Source: JACKAF01 sp041391485
GTDB lineage: Bacteria > Bdellovibrionota > FAC87 > UBA2466 > JACKAF01
Direction: 5' to 3'
Assembly: GCA_041391485.1 (NCBI GenBank)
Contig: JAWKNY010000008.1
Coordinates: forward strand, 60,560-124,559
Length of the DNA: 64,000 nt
Below the pieces are notes generated by a model, which was not told where the DNA came from, did not search any database, and was given only the letters and a program-made list of their open reading frames with translations. Made by a program: the position numbers and the translations under genes. Positions 1 through 8,115 of the stretch are shown here, piece after piece (position 1 is the stretch's first letter; every line of letters starts with the position of its first letter).

Positions 1-793
1 AGAACGCTGCGAATGCTGGCCAGAATGGCAATGCGGCCGATGCGGTGACCTCACCCGCGGCGTTGCCACAAGTGGCCAAAGCGCAGCCTGTGACTTTGCC
101 GAAATCTGATAAGAGCAACGCCGCTGTGCCGTCGAGCAAAAGCGACGACAATTCGAGCAATCCGCAGATTGACGACGATTTTACGATCACCCAACCCGAC
201 ATCACCGTCCCCAATATTGGTGTGGCGCAATCGCCAGGAGAGATTACCGAGGATTTTACGTTTAGCCCGGTCCAGTCCGTGGACGCTCCCAAGGCGTTGC
301 CTCCGATAGATCATCCTAAAATCGGATTCAATGAAGACTTGGAAGAAACCGGCAATCCGACGTTCCTTTCCCGGAGCGGGGCTGTTGCGTGGAGCCTTGG
401 ACAATGGAAAGGTGCCCGATCCTTCAGCGCTCGCCAACGGCGGGGTTCCGGATCGTGGGACGCTCGATGGGCTTATTAAAGACTCCGGCTTGAACAACGG
501 CGGTGGCGGGGCTCCCGGTGGCGGAGGATCGGGAAAGCTTAGCTTGAACGGTTTGCTGGATGCTGATGGCAACAAGGGGGGAGATCGGTGCGCCTCCAGG
601 GGACATCGTGCAGATGCCTCTCGACAAAAAGGCCGGTGGTGGCAAGCGATTGAATATTTTTGAGTACGGAACTTACCGTTACCGACGTCTTGCTTATGAC
701 GACGGTAGAGTCCGCACCCGTATTATTACGGATCGCGGTCTGGCTTCCACCGCTGCTGAACCTCAGGTTCAGGCAGCCAGCGTTTTCAAATAA
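1..793 (+). CDS. Gly-rich surface/secreted protein, 5' partial, two frame breaks
   Basis: The frame is open to the left edge, so the gene starts outside the window. Protein sense runs in frame 3 to about 390, frame 1 to about 575, then frame 2 to the stop at 791-793. The visible part is Ala/Pro/Asp-rich at first, then carries a Gly-rich stretch and a basic C-terminal part with NIFEYGTYRYRRL. It shares the pattern LANGG-x2-D-x-GTL followed by LSL-x2-LL and a late NIF with the gene at 30344..31536, so the two are probably paralogues. No known domain is recognised. The frame breaks look like sequencing indels but decay cannot be excluded. Confidence 0.5.
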
Positions 794-855
794 ATCCCTC
801 ACATTAAAAGAAAGCATGGCGGGTAGGCCCCCCCCTCTGGCCGAGCGGGAGTGGT

Positions 856-942
856 TTAACCCAATACAAAGCCTATAGCGAAGACGAAGACCAGCCCGAT
901 ACCCAACACTGTTGATGTCATTACAAGAAGAGAGTGAATCAT
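856..942 (-). CDS. 28-residue single-pass membrane peptide
   Basis: A short ORF of 28 codons starts with ATG at 942 and ends with TAA at 856. An AGGAGGT ribosome site lies on the minus strand at 953-947, 4 bases before the start, close to a perfect anti-SD match. The product begins MIHSLLVMTST and is then almost entirely hydrophobic (VLGIGLVFVFAIGFVLG), enough for one transmembrane helix. A TATACT hexamer at 965-960 could be its -10 box. It is too short for routine gene calling. Function is unknown; by analogy with other small membrane proteins it could modulate a membrane complex, but nothing here shows which. Confidence 0.55.
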   Translation of the reverse strand: MIHSLLVMTSTVLGIGLVFVFAIGFVLG

Positions 943-1108
943 CCTGACCTCCTAACCTAAGTATAAAAAAAGGGCGCGGCGTACCCCACCCATGCGTATG
1001 ACGCACAAATAGAATACGGGAGCGTCCCAGGCTGCCGTAAATTGTCTGACGGCGCCCCGTAACGGCGCTAAAAACCCACAATTCCAAGGATTTCGTGCCT
1101 ATCCCAGG

Positions 1109-1124
1109 TGGCCCCATTCTTGCT
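1109..1124 (+). promoter_or_regulatory. sigma-54-like -24/-12 promoter
   Basis: TGGCCCCATTCTTGCT matches the -24/-12 consensus TGGCACG-N4-TTGCW at TGGC and TTGCT, with GG and GC exactly 10 bases apart. It lies 61-76 bases upstream of the outer-membrane-protein start at 1185. A GACAATT half site on the minus strand at 1045-1039 resembles half of the palindrome at 2112..2124. Chance matches of this strength are expected about once in a window of this size on both strands, so placement upstream of a gene in the right direction is the main support. Confidence 0.4.
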
Positions 1125-1184
1125 CAATTTCAGGGCGGCAAACGAACCGGCTTATCGGGGCCGGAGTAGGGGCAAGGGCCCTTT

Positions 1185-1985
1185 GTGGTGGGTAGGCGAA
1201 TGCGAGCGTGGATTTTCATTGGAATAGCACTGGGGGCAGCGTTTACGGCGTCGGCCGCGCGTGCGGAGTCCGGCGTGCGCTTGCTGGCAGTTCAGCACCA
1301 TCTGTCCGCCGTGGTTCCCTGGGCGATGCCTAAGGATCCTGATTTTTACGCAGAATATGTTTCCAAAGAGGACCCGGCGATCCGCTGGGCTTATATCGAT
1401 CGATGGCGGCCGCATGAGCGCAACCGTCCCTTTCACTTTGATACCGGACGCTCCGCTTACTATGGCCCTCAGCTCGATGCGGGGGCGACCAATGAAATTG
1501 ACCAGCGCGGTGCCTTGGCGGGCTACGTGATGCGGTTGCGGCTAGAAAGCCTTTTTCAAAATTACCTCAATCGAGAAGATGCGCCGGCCTCCGCCAAGCG
1601 CATTGGCCGTACGTATACCGACGTCAGAGCTGGCGTGACCCTAGCAAACGAAGACCAAACGCGCGTTCGTCTGCTCTATGATTTTCAAAACGATCTCACC
1701 CGTTTTACTGTCGAGCGGGGAGACTTTGATGCAAGCCTGATGCATGTGCGGACTCTCGGGGCCTTTTCGGGCGTCGCCCCGATGAACGCGGTTTCGCTTC
1801 AGCTTGGGGCCAGGCTCAATCGCCGAGCCCGCGCCTACGTACTGTATGAGTTGTCCTCGGACGTTCTTGAGTCCGGCTTACAGCAGGAGCTACGCCCCGG
1901 TCTGAGCGGCGTTGTCCGCTTGCGCAGCCCCATCGGTGTCGCTGGCACCCAAGTCCTCGACGCCGTCCTCAGCCTCCGCTTTTAG
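1185..1985 (+). CDS. putative outer-membrane beta-barrel protein
   Basis: Encodes about 266 residues. GTG at 1185 and ATG at 1200 are both possible starts; ATG 1200 leaves a clean signal peptide (MRAWIFIGIALGAAFTASAARA). The mature part has alternating polar/hydrophobic strands such as TQVLDAVLSLRF at the C-terminus, ending in Phe as outer-membrane barrels usually do, and repeated phrases of the kind RVRLLYDFQND. I do not recognise a specific family. A sigma-54-like promoter sits upstream at 1109..1124. The stop codon touches the left arm of the palindromic element at 1985..2081. Confidence 0.6.
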   Translation: MVGRRMRAWIFIGIALGAAFTASAARAESGVRLLAVQHHLSAVVPWAMPKDPDFYAEYVSKEDPAIRWAYIDRWRPHERNRPFHFDTGRSAYYGPQLDAGATNEIDQRGALAGYVMRLRLESLFQNYLNREDAPASAKRIGRTYTDVRAGVTLANEDQTRVRLLYDFQNDLTRFTVERGDFDASLMHVRTLGAFSGVAPMNAVSLQLGARLNRRARAYVLYELSSDVLESGLQQELRPGLSGVVRLRSPIGVAGTQVLDAVLSLRF

Positions 1986-2081
1986 GTACCACGTTCCTTT
2001 TTTTACATTGCTGTGGATTGTTTGTGCCTCCGTGTATTCCAAAAGTTATCCACAGGCATGTGCCAACGGGAACGTGGTACC
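1985..2081. repeat. 97-bp nested inverted repeat with DnaA-box-like core
   Basis: Perfect 13-bp outer arms (1985-1997 GGTACCACGTTCC and 2069-2081) enclose perfect 8-bp inner arms (2011-2018 CTGTGGAT and 2048-2055). The gaps between outer and inner arms are 13 bases on both sides, so the element is symmetrical. The inner right arm is part of TTATCCACA (2046-2054), an exact DnaA-box consensus, and the left inner arm is a partial reverse copy. It could be a MITE-like palindrome, a large RNA hairpin after the upstream gene, or a DnaA titration site. No target-site duplication is seen at the edges. Confidence 0.55.
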
Positions 2082-2111
2082 GTATTCGTCGGGGCATACA
2101 CCACCTGTACT

Positions 2112-2124
2112 GACAATTATTGTC
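2112..2124. promoter_or_regulatory. 13-bp palindromic operator, candidate activator site
   Basis: GACAATTATTGTC is a perfect inverted repeat (6+1+6). Its centre is about 84 bases upstream of the start site predicted from the sigma-54-like promoter at 2176..2191, a usual position for an enhancer-binding activator. Nearly the same 13-mer (one central base different) occurs at 33959..33971, upstream of another sigma-54-like promoter. The regulator is not identified. Confidence 0.45.
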
Positions 2125-2175
2125 TCCTTCTGCACTCCCAAGCCTAAGCGAGCCCAGAGCAAATGCACACGGTAC

Positions 2176-2191
2176 TGGCACACTGCTTGCT
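2176..2191 (+). promoter_or_regulatory. sigma-54-like -24/-12 promoter
   Basis: TGGCACACTGCTTGCT has TGGCAC at -24 and TTGCT at -12 with GG-N10-GC spacing; it differs from the consensus TGGCACG-N4-TTGCW at only one base. Transcription would begin near 2202, about 87 bases before the Tyr-rich secreted protein gene at 2289. It is the strongest of the sigma-54-like sites seen here, and it has the palindrome at 2112..2124 behind it. Confidence 0.6.
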
Positions 2192-2288
2192 CTATGTAGG
2201 GGGAGTGCAACGTTCCTTCGGCTAAGAGGACCGAAGACTGCATGACTTCGAATGTTGTAGTTCGTGAAGTGGAAGAGAGAGGTCACGT

Positions 2289-2708
2289 ATGAAAAAGTTT
2301 AGCTTGGCGCTCATCGCTTTTAGCATTTTTGGATTGGCTAGCATGGAAGCCCGTGCGGAACTTCCTCCCGGCGTGGGAAGAAGCATTACTCCGAGCGTTG
2401 GTATTCCTCGGTCGCCCGGTTTTGCTACCCCCCGAGGGTTTGCGGCGCCCAACAGCCACGGCACGACGATCAATAATTCTACGCGCATTAACATCAACGT
2501 TCGCGTGAATGTTCGTGCTTATAACAACCATTATTATCCTCAGTATTACCAACAAGCGTATTACAACGCTTATTACCAGGCCTACGCTCAGTGGATGGCG
2601 ATGTACTACCGTTACATGTACTCGTACTACCGCCGCCCCCGAAAGAGCTTCAGCTTGGCGATCTCCACCCCGTTTTTCGGTCTGGGTTTGAACTCGGTGA
2701 AGTTCTAA
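2289..2708 (+). CDS. small secreted Tyr-rich protein
   Basis: Encodes 139 residues with a clear signal peptide (MKKFSLALIAFSIFGLASMEARA). After a Pro/Gly part come an Asn/Arg strand-like stretch (INNSTRININVRVNVRAYNN) and a segment of about 40 residues in which every second or third residue is Tyr (YYPQYYQQAYYNAYYQ), then a basic tail. Tyr-rich secreted segments occur in adhesive or cross-linked surface proteins in several groups; that role is only inference here. A ribosome site GAGAGAGG lies just upstream. Expression probably depends on the sigma-54-like promoter at 2176..2191. Confidence 0.6.
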   Translation: MKKFSLALIAFSIFGLASMEARAELPPGVGRSITPSVGIPRSPGFATPRGFAAPNSHGTTINNSTRININVRVNVRAYNNHYYPQYYQQAYYNAYYQAYAQWMAMYYRYMYSYYRRPRKSFSLAISTPFFGLGLNSVKF

Positions 2709-2779
2709 GCCGAAGGCCTACGAAGTTTCCCATCCCTCTGGGGTTGTGATAGGTTCAGCCCCGGAGGAACCAGGGAACC

Positions 2780-3896
2780 GTGGAAGAGATCATTGGCCTA
2801 TCTGAACTCAAGCAAAAAAACACCTCTATCAAAGCCCGTGTAGAAGCGCTGCGGAGGCGTCTTTGAACCCGACAAGAAGTCGCATCGGGTAACTGAGATC
2901 CAAAAGCTGGAAATGGCCGAAGGCTTTTGGTCCGACCAAAAAAAATCCAAATCCTTATTAAAAGAAAAACGAGCCCTCGAAGATACCCTTGAGGCACTCA
3001 AGCAGGTGCAAGCGGGTTGTGATGATGTTCAGGTGCTTCTTGAGTTTGCTGAAGAAGACCCGAGTGCGACCAATCTGCGGGATGCCGGTCAGGAGATGAC
3101 GGCACTGGAGCCCCGCGTTCGCTCACTGGAACTCAAAGCGATGCTGGGCGAGCGCAACGACAACTCCGACGCCATTGTGAACATCAACGCAGGCGCGGGC
3201 GGGACAGAGGCGCAGGACTGGGCCGAAATGCTCCTTCGCATGTACCTGCGGTACTGCGAGACCAAAGGATTCAAGGTGCGCATCCTCGACAGCCAGTCGG
3301 GCGAGGAGGCCGGTATCAAGTCCGCCACGTTTACGGCAGAAGGAGACTACGCCTTCGGCTTCTTGAAGGCAGAAGTCGGCGTGCACCGCCTCGTACGGAT
3401 CTCTCCCTTTGATTCCAATAGCCGCCGCCATACTTCTTTTGCCTCCGTTTTTGTGTACCCGGACATTGAAGACGAGATTGAGATCGAGATACTCGATAAA
3501 GACATCCGCATCGATACGTACCGTGCCGGTGGAGCGGGCGGGCAGCACGTGAACAAAACAGACTCCGCGGTGCGCATCACCCATTTGCCGACGAACATCG
3601 TGGTGCAGTGCCAGAACGAACGCTCGCAGCTGCAAAACCGCGCTTCGGCGATGAAGATTTTAAAGGCGCGTTTGTATGAGTTCGAGGTCGCAAAGCGTTT
3701 AGAGGCCAAAGAAGAAATTGAGAACTCCAAGAAAGACATCGCCTGGGGGAGTCAGATTCGTAGTTATGTCTTGCACCCCTACCGACTTGTCAAAGACCAC
3801 CGATCGAATTTGGAGGTCGGGGATCCGGACTCTGTCTTGAACGGGAATATCCAGGGGTTTATTGAAGCCTACTTGATGTCGGAAAGGGCCACATGA
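2780..3896 (+). CDS. prfB: peptide chain release factor 2, programmed +1 frameshift
   Basis: RF2 releases the finished protein at UAA and UGA codons. The gene begins at GTG 2780, reads 28 codons to an in-frame TGA at 2864-2866, then must slip +1 to continue at 2865 to the TGA at 3894-3896, giving about 371 residues, normal for RF2. The GGQ loop (GGAGGQHVNK) and the SPF tripeptide (ISPFDSNSRRHTSF) for stop-codon reading are present. The frameshift autoregulates RF2: low RF2 favours slipping. The end overlaps the surE start by four bases (ATGA). Confidence 0.95.
2853..2866 (+). promoter_or_regulatory. prfB programmed +1 frameshift site
   Basis: GGAGG (2853-2857) stands three bases before the slippery CTT (2861-2863), which is followed by TGA (2864-2866). 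This is the arrangement of the E. coli RF2 site: an internal Shine-Dalgarno, a CTT codon and a UGA stop. Unlike the other frame breaks in this window, this one is natural and conserved. Confidence 0.92.
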
Positions 3897-4670
3897 ATAT
3901 CTTAATCAGTAACGATGATGGAATAGAAGCACCAGGCATTCAGGCGCTCGCTGAGGTGATGGAAAGTGTGGGCCAGGTAACCGTCGTCGCTCCCCATCGG
4001 GAAAGAAGCACAGCCAGCCACAGTTTGACGCTTCACAAACCCTTGCGGGTCTTTGAGGTGGGCGAGAACCGCTACTCGGTCTCAGGTAGCCCCGCTGACT
4101 GCATTTATTTGGGAATGCGCCACATTCTAAAGAGCCCGCCAGATCTCTACTCTGGGATAAACCGAGGGCCAACTTGGGAACCGATGTTCACTATTCAGGA
4201 ACGGTCGCGGCGGCGCGCGAAGGAGGCGCTCATGAATATCCGCAGCTATGCCATTTCCCCTGGTGCTCATAGGACAACAAAACTGGCCCAAGCGCCTGCC
4301 GAGCCGCTGCGCTATGATGCCGCAGCAGAAATCACCAAGCGCATTGTAGAAGCGACACTCCCTTTGAGTTTCCCCGATCACACGTTGCTAAACATCAGCA
4401 TTGCCCAATCAAGGCATCGGAGATTCGCGGCGTGCGGGTGGCTCGCCAGGGTTTTGCAGGTATTATGAAAGTCAGGTCGATCGCCGCGTGGATCCGCAGG
4501 GCAAGCCGTATTTCTCTGGATCGGGGAGGGTATGAGGGTTTGAAAAAGAGGGAAGGTGCGATTGCGATGCCATCCATTGGCTACGCCTCGCTTTGACGCC
4601 CATTTCAATCGACTGTACGCACCGCAGTAGCCACTGGCGATTGGCGCGACAAGGTAAAAATCTAAATTAG
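3893..4670 (+). pseudogene. surE: 5'/3'-nucleotidase SurE, several frame breaks
   Basis: SurE is a metal-dependent nucleoside-monophosphate phosphatase involved in stationary-phase survival. The start MNILISNDDGIEAPGIQ carries the metal-binding NDD motif, and SGSPADCIYLG and SGINRG follow. Around 4165-4225 the frame changes (LGTDVHYSGTVAAAREG is in another frame) and changes back; near 4400 it changes again (EIRGVRVARQG, then YYESQVDRRVDPQGKP), and the C-terminal LTPISIDCTHRSS ends at TAG 4668-4670. All family segments are present in order, so sequencing indels are more likely than decay. The start overlaps prfB. Confidence 0.8.
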
Positions 4671-5660
4671 GCCGCGATCTGAGGCCGTCGGGACGCGGTT
4701 GTCCTCAGCGAATCCAAGTACCACTTGATGCTCGCCTGGATGCCGTTCACTAGAGCGGTACGAGGTTTCCACGCCAGCGCTCTTTCCATGTTTGAAATGT
4801 CGAGTTGTTTCACCTTCTGGCCGTCGGGCTTCGTGCTGTCCCAGTGAATCTTTCCCTTAAAACCCAAACATTGGGCGATGGTCTCAGCGAGTTCTTTGAT
4901 GCTGATTCCAACGCCGGTGCCGATGTTGAGCGGGGTGGTATCGTTGTACTTTTCTCCGGCGACAGAGATACCGTCGGCGCAGTCTTCCACGAAAAGAAAC
5001 TCACGGATGGGAGCGCCAGTGCCCCAGCAAGAGACATCTTCACCCGCCAGGTGCGCGTCACAAAATTTCTTGATGAGCGCTGCTACCGCGATGCGAGCGG
5101 TAGTCGTCGTAGCAATCCAAAGGGACCGTACAAGTTTGCTCAGGATAAGATGAATGGAATTCAAACCGAACTGGCGTTTGTAAAAAACGATCCCACGAAT
5201 GGCAGGCATTTTTCTTTACCGAACCGTAGCCAATGCGGAAGCGTGCAACTCACCCCGACCACAGATCCTGTTCGCGTAGGTGGTTTGGTTTTCCGGGGTA
5301 ACTGCAAGCGGTACCCACGGTAATAAACTTCTGCGGCATGAAACGGCGGGCCGCTTCCATCACATTCGCGCCCATAACGCAGGTTTTGGTAGTAGATGGT
5401 TTCCGGCTTCAGCCAGTGTGATGCCAGGCCGCCGTAGTAGGCCGCCGAGGTGAATCACGACATCCGGCCGGTACTGGTCGAAGCAGGCGACAGCGTTCTG
5501 CACCGTCAGGTCAGCCTCCGCTTTAGTCGGCGTCTGCAGGATCGCCCCGAAATGGGTGAGCGTTCGCCAGAGGTGGCGTCCCAAAAGCCGCGCCCACCGG
5601 TGACAAGAACTTTTTTCCGTTCCAGAATCCTGTTTTTGGCAAGAAAGGGTTGAGTGGCAT
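4667..5660 (-). pseudogene. GDP-L-fucose synthase-like NAD(P)-dependent epimerase/reductase, frame breaks
   Basis: Chained over several frames, the product reads VLVTGGRGFLGRHL (NAD-binding Rossmann loop), EADLTVQNAV, RPDVVIHLAA, a GITLAE-x-GTIYYQNL segment, EFLFVEDCADGI, NIGTGVGISIKELAE and WDSTKPDGQKVK, in the order seen in GDP-4-keto-6-deoxymannose epimerase/reductase (WcaG/Fcl). The start ATG 5660 has AGGAG upstream. Such enzymes make GDP-L-fucose or related sugars for envelope polysaccharides. The gene sits just downstream of another sugar epimerase and converges with surE (3-4 base overlap). Confidence 0.75.
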
Positions 5661-5670
5661 GGTGTCTCCT

Positions 5671-6607
5671 CTAGAAAGTAGGCTGAGCCGGGCGTGTAGC
5701 GACGCTGGCGCGTCGGCTCTTCTCTTCCTTGTAGTATTGAATAAGATCGGCAATTTCCGCGGCGAGCAGTAGCTCGGCTTAAAGCGGCGCGGAGTATTTT
5801 TCAAAAGAAACAGGGTAGTTTCTTCTCTCCGGAGTCCATTCGGAGTTTTTCGAACTTGTAGTCAAAATCCAGCTGCTTGCACATCTCCTCAATCAAATCC
5901 TTTTTCGTGATTTCGATTTCGGGATTGCCCACGTTGTAGACGGTGCCTTTCATCGCCTCCCAATTCAGGATGGCGAAGACGATGGCATTGGTCATGTCGT
6001 GCACGTGGATGAACTGGCGAACGAAGTGGCTTTCGTAAATCGACAACGGGATTCGAAAACCGCCTGGGAAACAAAATCGTGAATGAAATGAGTCGTCGCG
6101 TGTAAGCGGGGAATGACCAAAACCGCCAGCAAATCGAAACACGATGTTGCGGGGGTCCTTGAGCACCAACTCTTCGGCGCGCACTTTGGTTTTCCCGTAA
6201 AGCGAAGTCGGATTAAGCGGGGTGTCTTCGGTGACAAGCCCACTCTGTTCTCCGTAGTTGCTGCAGGTGGAGGCCAGAAGCACCGGCGCGTGCTTTTCCT
6301 TGTTGCGCAGCACCGCGGTGGTTCCGCCAACGTTGCACCGCACGGCGATGTCCGGGGCCTTGTTGCATGCCGGGTAGCCCACAAGCGCCGCTAGGTGGAT
6401 AATAAGATCAGCGCCCTCCAAAATCGGCTTAAGCGCCGGCTGATCGGCGACATCCAGTTGGTAGTGTTTGACGTTGCTGGGGATGTTCTCTTCGCGAAGG
6501 GCGGGCGGGTTTAGGTCCAGGACCCGAACTTCATCGGCCAGCTTAGCCAATTTCGGGACAAGGGTGGAACCGACGTAACCACAACCTCCGGTGACTGTGT
6601 TCTTCAT
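5671..6607 (-). CDS. NAD-dependent sugar epimerase/dehydratase, C-terminal frame breaks
   Basis: Extended short-chain dehydrogenase fold: GGCGYVGS near the N-terminus binds NAD, then DLIIHLAALVGYPACNK, and a Ser plus YGKTK give the catalytic Ser-Tyr-Lys set. Family resemblance is to UDP/GDP-sugar 4-epimerases of envelope sugar loci. The unbroken frame stops at 5801, but RNYPVSFEKYSAP and then AEIADLIQYYKEEK in other frames extend the protein to TAG at 5671-5673, so the C-terminus is split by indels. ATG 6607 has AAGGAAG upstream. It is probably cotranscribed with the GDP-fucose synthase-like gene that follows. Confidence 0.8.
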
Positions 6608-6762
6608 GCTGGGCTTCCTTTCCTAGCGTGTTACATCGGTCTGATCGGTGAAATGTGTGGAAATCTTGACAATGATTTGAGGGCCGCAGGCACATTTTTA
6701 GTCGGCTAAGCGTCCTAGACAGAAAGCCGATGGGTTTAATAGGGGCGGAAAACGCCAGGGGA

Positions 6763-6790
6763 TTGACGCGCAGCGGCTAATTGTTTATCT
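6763..6790 (+). promoter_or_regulatory. sigma-70-type promoter for the NlpD-like gene
   Basis: TTGACG (6763-6768) and TTATCT (6785-6790) are 16 bases apart, a near-consensus housekeeping promoter. The predicted transcript would start about 20 bases before the ATG at 6816, and no Shine-Dalgarno is evident in that leader. Confidence 0.5.
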
Positions 6791-6815
6791 TAGGGCCGCA
6801 CAAATCCAAAAATTA

Positions 6816-7499
6816 ATGGCTCAGTACTTATTAATATTGATGCTCTCTTTGTGCTCCTGCGCTTCGGTCCGGTCGCGCTACCACACGGTTTCGGCCGGCG
6901 AGACGTTGGCACTCATCGCCAAGAGCTATGCGGTCCCTTTGGAGGCCCTCGTAGAGAGCAATGGGGACGTCCCGGCGCGCCGTATGGAGCCTGGAACCCG
7001 TCTCTTCATCCCTTTTGAGTCCCGTCCGGACTGGAACGATGGGGATGTCCAGCTCGTTCGCCAAAGTCCGACCTCCCGTGATGTCGCGGAGGCGGGCCCC
7101 TCCAACTACCGCTGGCCGGTAGTGGGAACCATCAGCAGCTATTTTGGACGCCGCGGCAACCGGCCCCACGAAGGCATCGATATCGCCGCCGATCGAGGGA
7201 CTCCGATTGAATCGGCGCGCGCCGGACACGTGATCTATAGCGGAAACGGCATTCGGGGATATGGCAATCTCGTTATCGTCCGCCACGCCGACAATTTCAC
7301 CACCGTTTACGCTCATCTGAATAAGATTCAGGTCCGCCGCGGGCAGTTTGTTCGTTCCGGTCAACGGCTGGGGACTTGCGGCCGAACGGGGCGGGCGTCC
7401 GGCTACCATTTACACTTCGAAATCCGAAATAATCGAGTCCCAGTTAATCCGCTTTTATACTTGCGCAGACAATACGCAGCCAATAAAGTGGCCCGGTAA
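6816..7499 (+). CDS. NlpD/EnvC-like lipoprotein: LysM plus M23 peptidase domain
   Basis: Encodes 227 residues: a short lipoprotein-like signal (LSLCSCAS), a LysM domain at about residues 22-66 (YHTVSAGETLALIAKSY) that binds peptidoglycan, and an M23 (LytM) domain at about 100-220. The metal ligands of M23 are visible: HEGID for H-x3-D and HLHF for H-x-H, so unlike E. coli NlpD this one may be an active zinc endopeptidase. Likely role: cell-wall cleavage or activation of amidases during division, at the outer membrane. The apt gene follows after 48 bases. Confidence 0.85.
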   Translation: MAQYLLILMLSLCSCASVRSRYHTVSAGETLALIAKSYAVPLEALVESNGDVPARRMEPGTRLFIPFESRPDWNDGDVQLVRQSPTSRDVAEAGPSNYRWPVVGTISSYFGRRGNRPHEGIDIAADRGTPIESARAGHVIYSGNGIRGYGNLVIVRHADNFTTVYAHLNKIQVRRGQFVRSGQRLGTCGRTGRASGYHLHFEIRNNRVPVNPLLYLRRQYAANKVAR

Positions 7500-7547
7500 G
7501 ATTTTTGGTGCAATGCCAAGTACTTCCGAGCCCTAGAGGATGCAAAG

Positions 7548-8063
7548 ATGGACGAACTGCGGTCTGCCGTAAGGGACATTCCTGACTTCCCTAAACCTGG
7601 GATATTATTCAAAGACATTACGCCTTTGCTTCAGGACGCGCGCCTGTTTGCACAAGCCATTGATCTGATGGCGGCGCGTGTGGCCGGCCACCGGCCTACG
7701 CAAATCGTCGCGATCGAGTCGCGCGGGTTTTTGTTCGGTGCACCGCTTGCGGTGAAGTTGGGCGCGGGCCTGGTGATTGTTCGCAAGCCGAACAAGCTGC
7801 CATTCAAGACGCAGAAGCTCGAATACGCTTTGGAGTACGGGACGGACACACTGGAAATGCATGTCGATGCCCTCAAAGCCAACGACCGGGTGGTCGTGGT
7901 GGACGATCTGCTCGCGACGGGCGGCACCGCGCTGGCGACCGCGCAACTGGTAGAGAAGATCGGTGCCAGTGTGGACGCGCTGTTGTTTTTCTCGGAGTTG
8001 CCCTTTCTGAATGGAAGGGAAAAACTTTCGGCTTACACTGTAGAGGCTTTGATAGAGTTTTAG
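7548..8063 (+). CDS. apt: adenine phosphoribosyltransferase
   Basis: Converts adenine and PRPP to AMP in purine salvage. It has 171 residues, the usual size. The N-terminal DIPDFPKPGILFKDITPLL is the family hallmark, and VVVVDDLLATGGT is the PRPP-binding loop. AIESRGFLFGAPLA is the conserved central segment. The start ATG 7548 has AGAGGA upstream. No frame problem is seen. Confidence 0.96.
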   Translation: MDELRSAVRDIPDFPKPGILFKDITPLLQDARLFAQAIDLMAARVAGHRPTQIVAIESRGFLFGAPLAVKLGAGLVIVRKPNKLPFKTQKLEYALEYGTDTLEMHVDALKANDRVVVVDDLLATGGTALATAQLVEKIGASVDALLFFSELPFLNGREKLSAYTVEALIEF

Positions 8064-8115
8064 TTATTGGCAGACGATAAACGAGTTCAGACGAACACCC
8101 TTGATGAGTAGGTAA

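Noticed and set aside
539..1117. 192-codon minus-strand open frame at the left end
   Set aside because: No ribosome site, odd composition, and it covers the 28-residue peptide gene and a promoter-like region in another frame.
1985..2081. Insertion-sequence remnant
   Set aside because: Palindromic arms look like terminal repeats, but there is no target duplication and no transposase fragment; kept only as a structured repeat.
1985..2081. Chromosomal replication origin
   Set aside because: Only one exact DnaA box, no AT-rich unwinding region and no dnaA, dnaN, gyrB or parAB nearby.
4667..6607. Horizontally acquired O-antigen island
   Set aside because: Only two sugar enzymes with base composition like that of the neighbours; no glycosyltransferases or mobile elements flank them.
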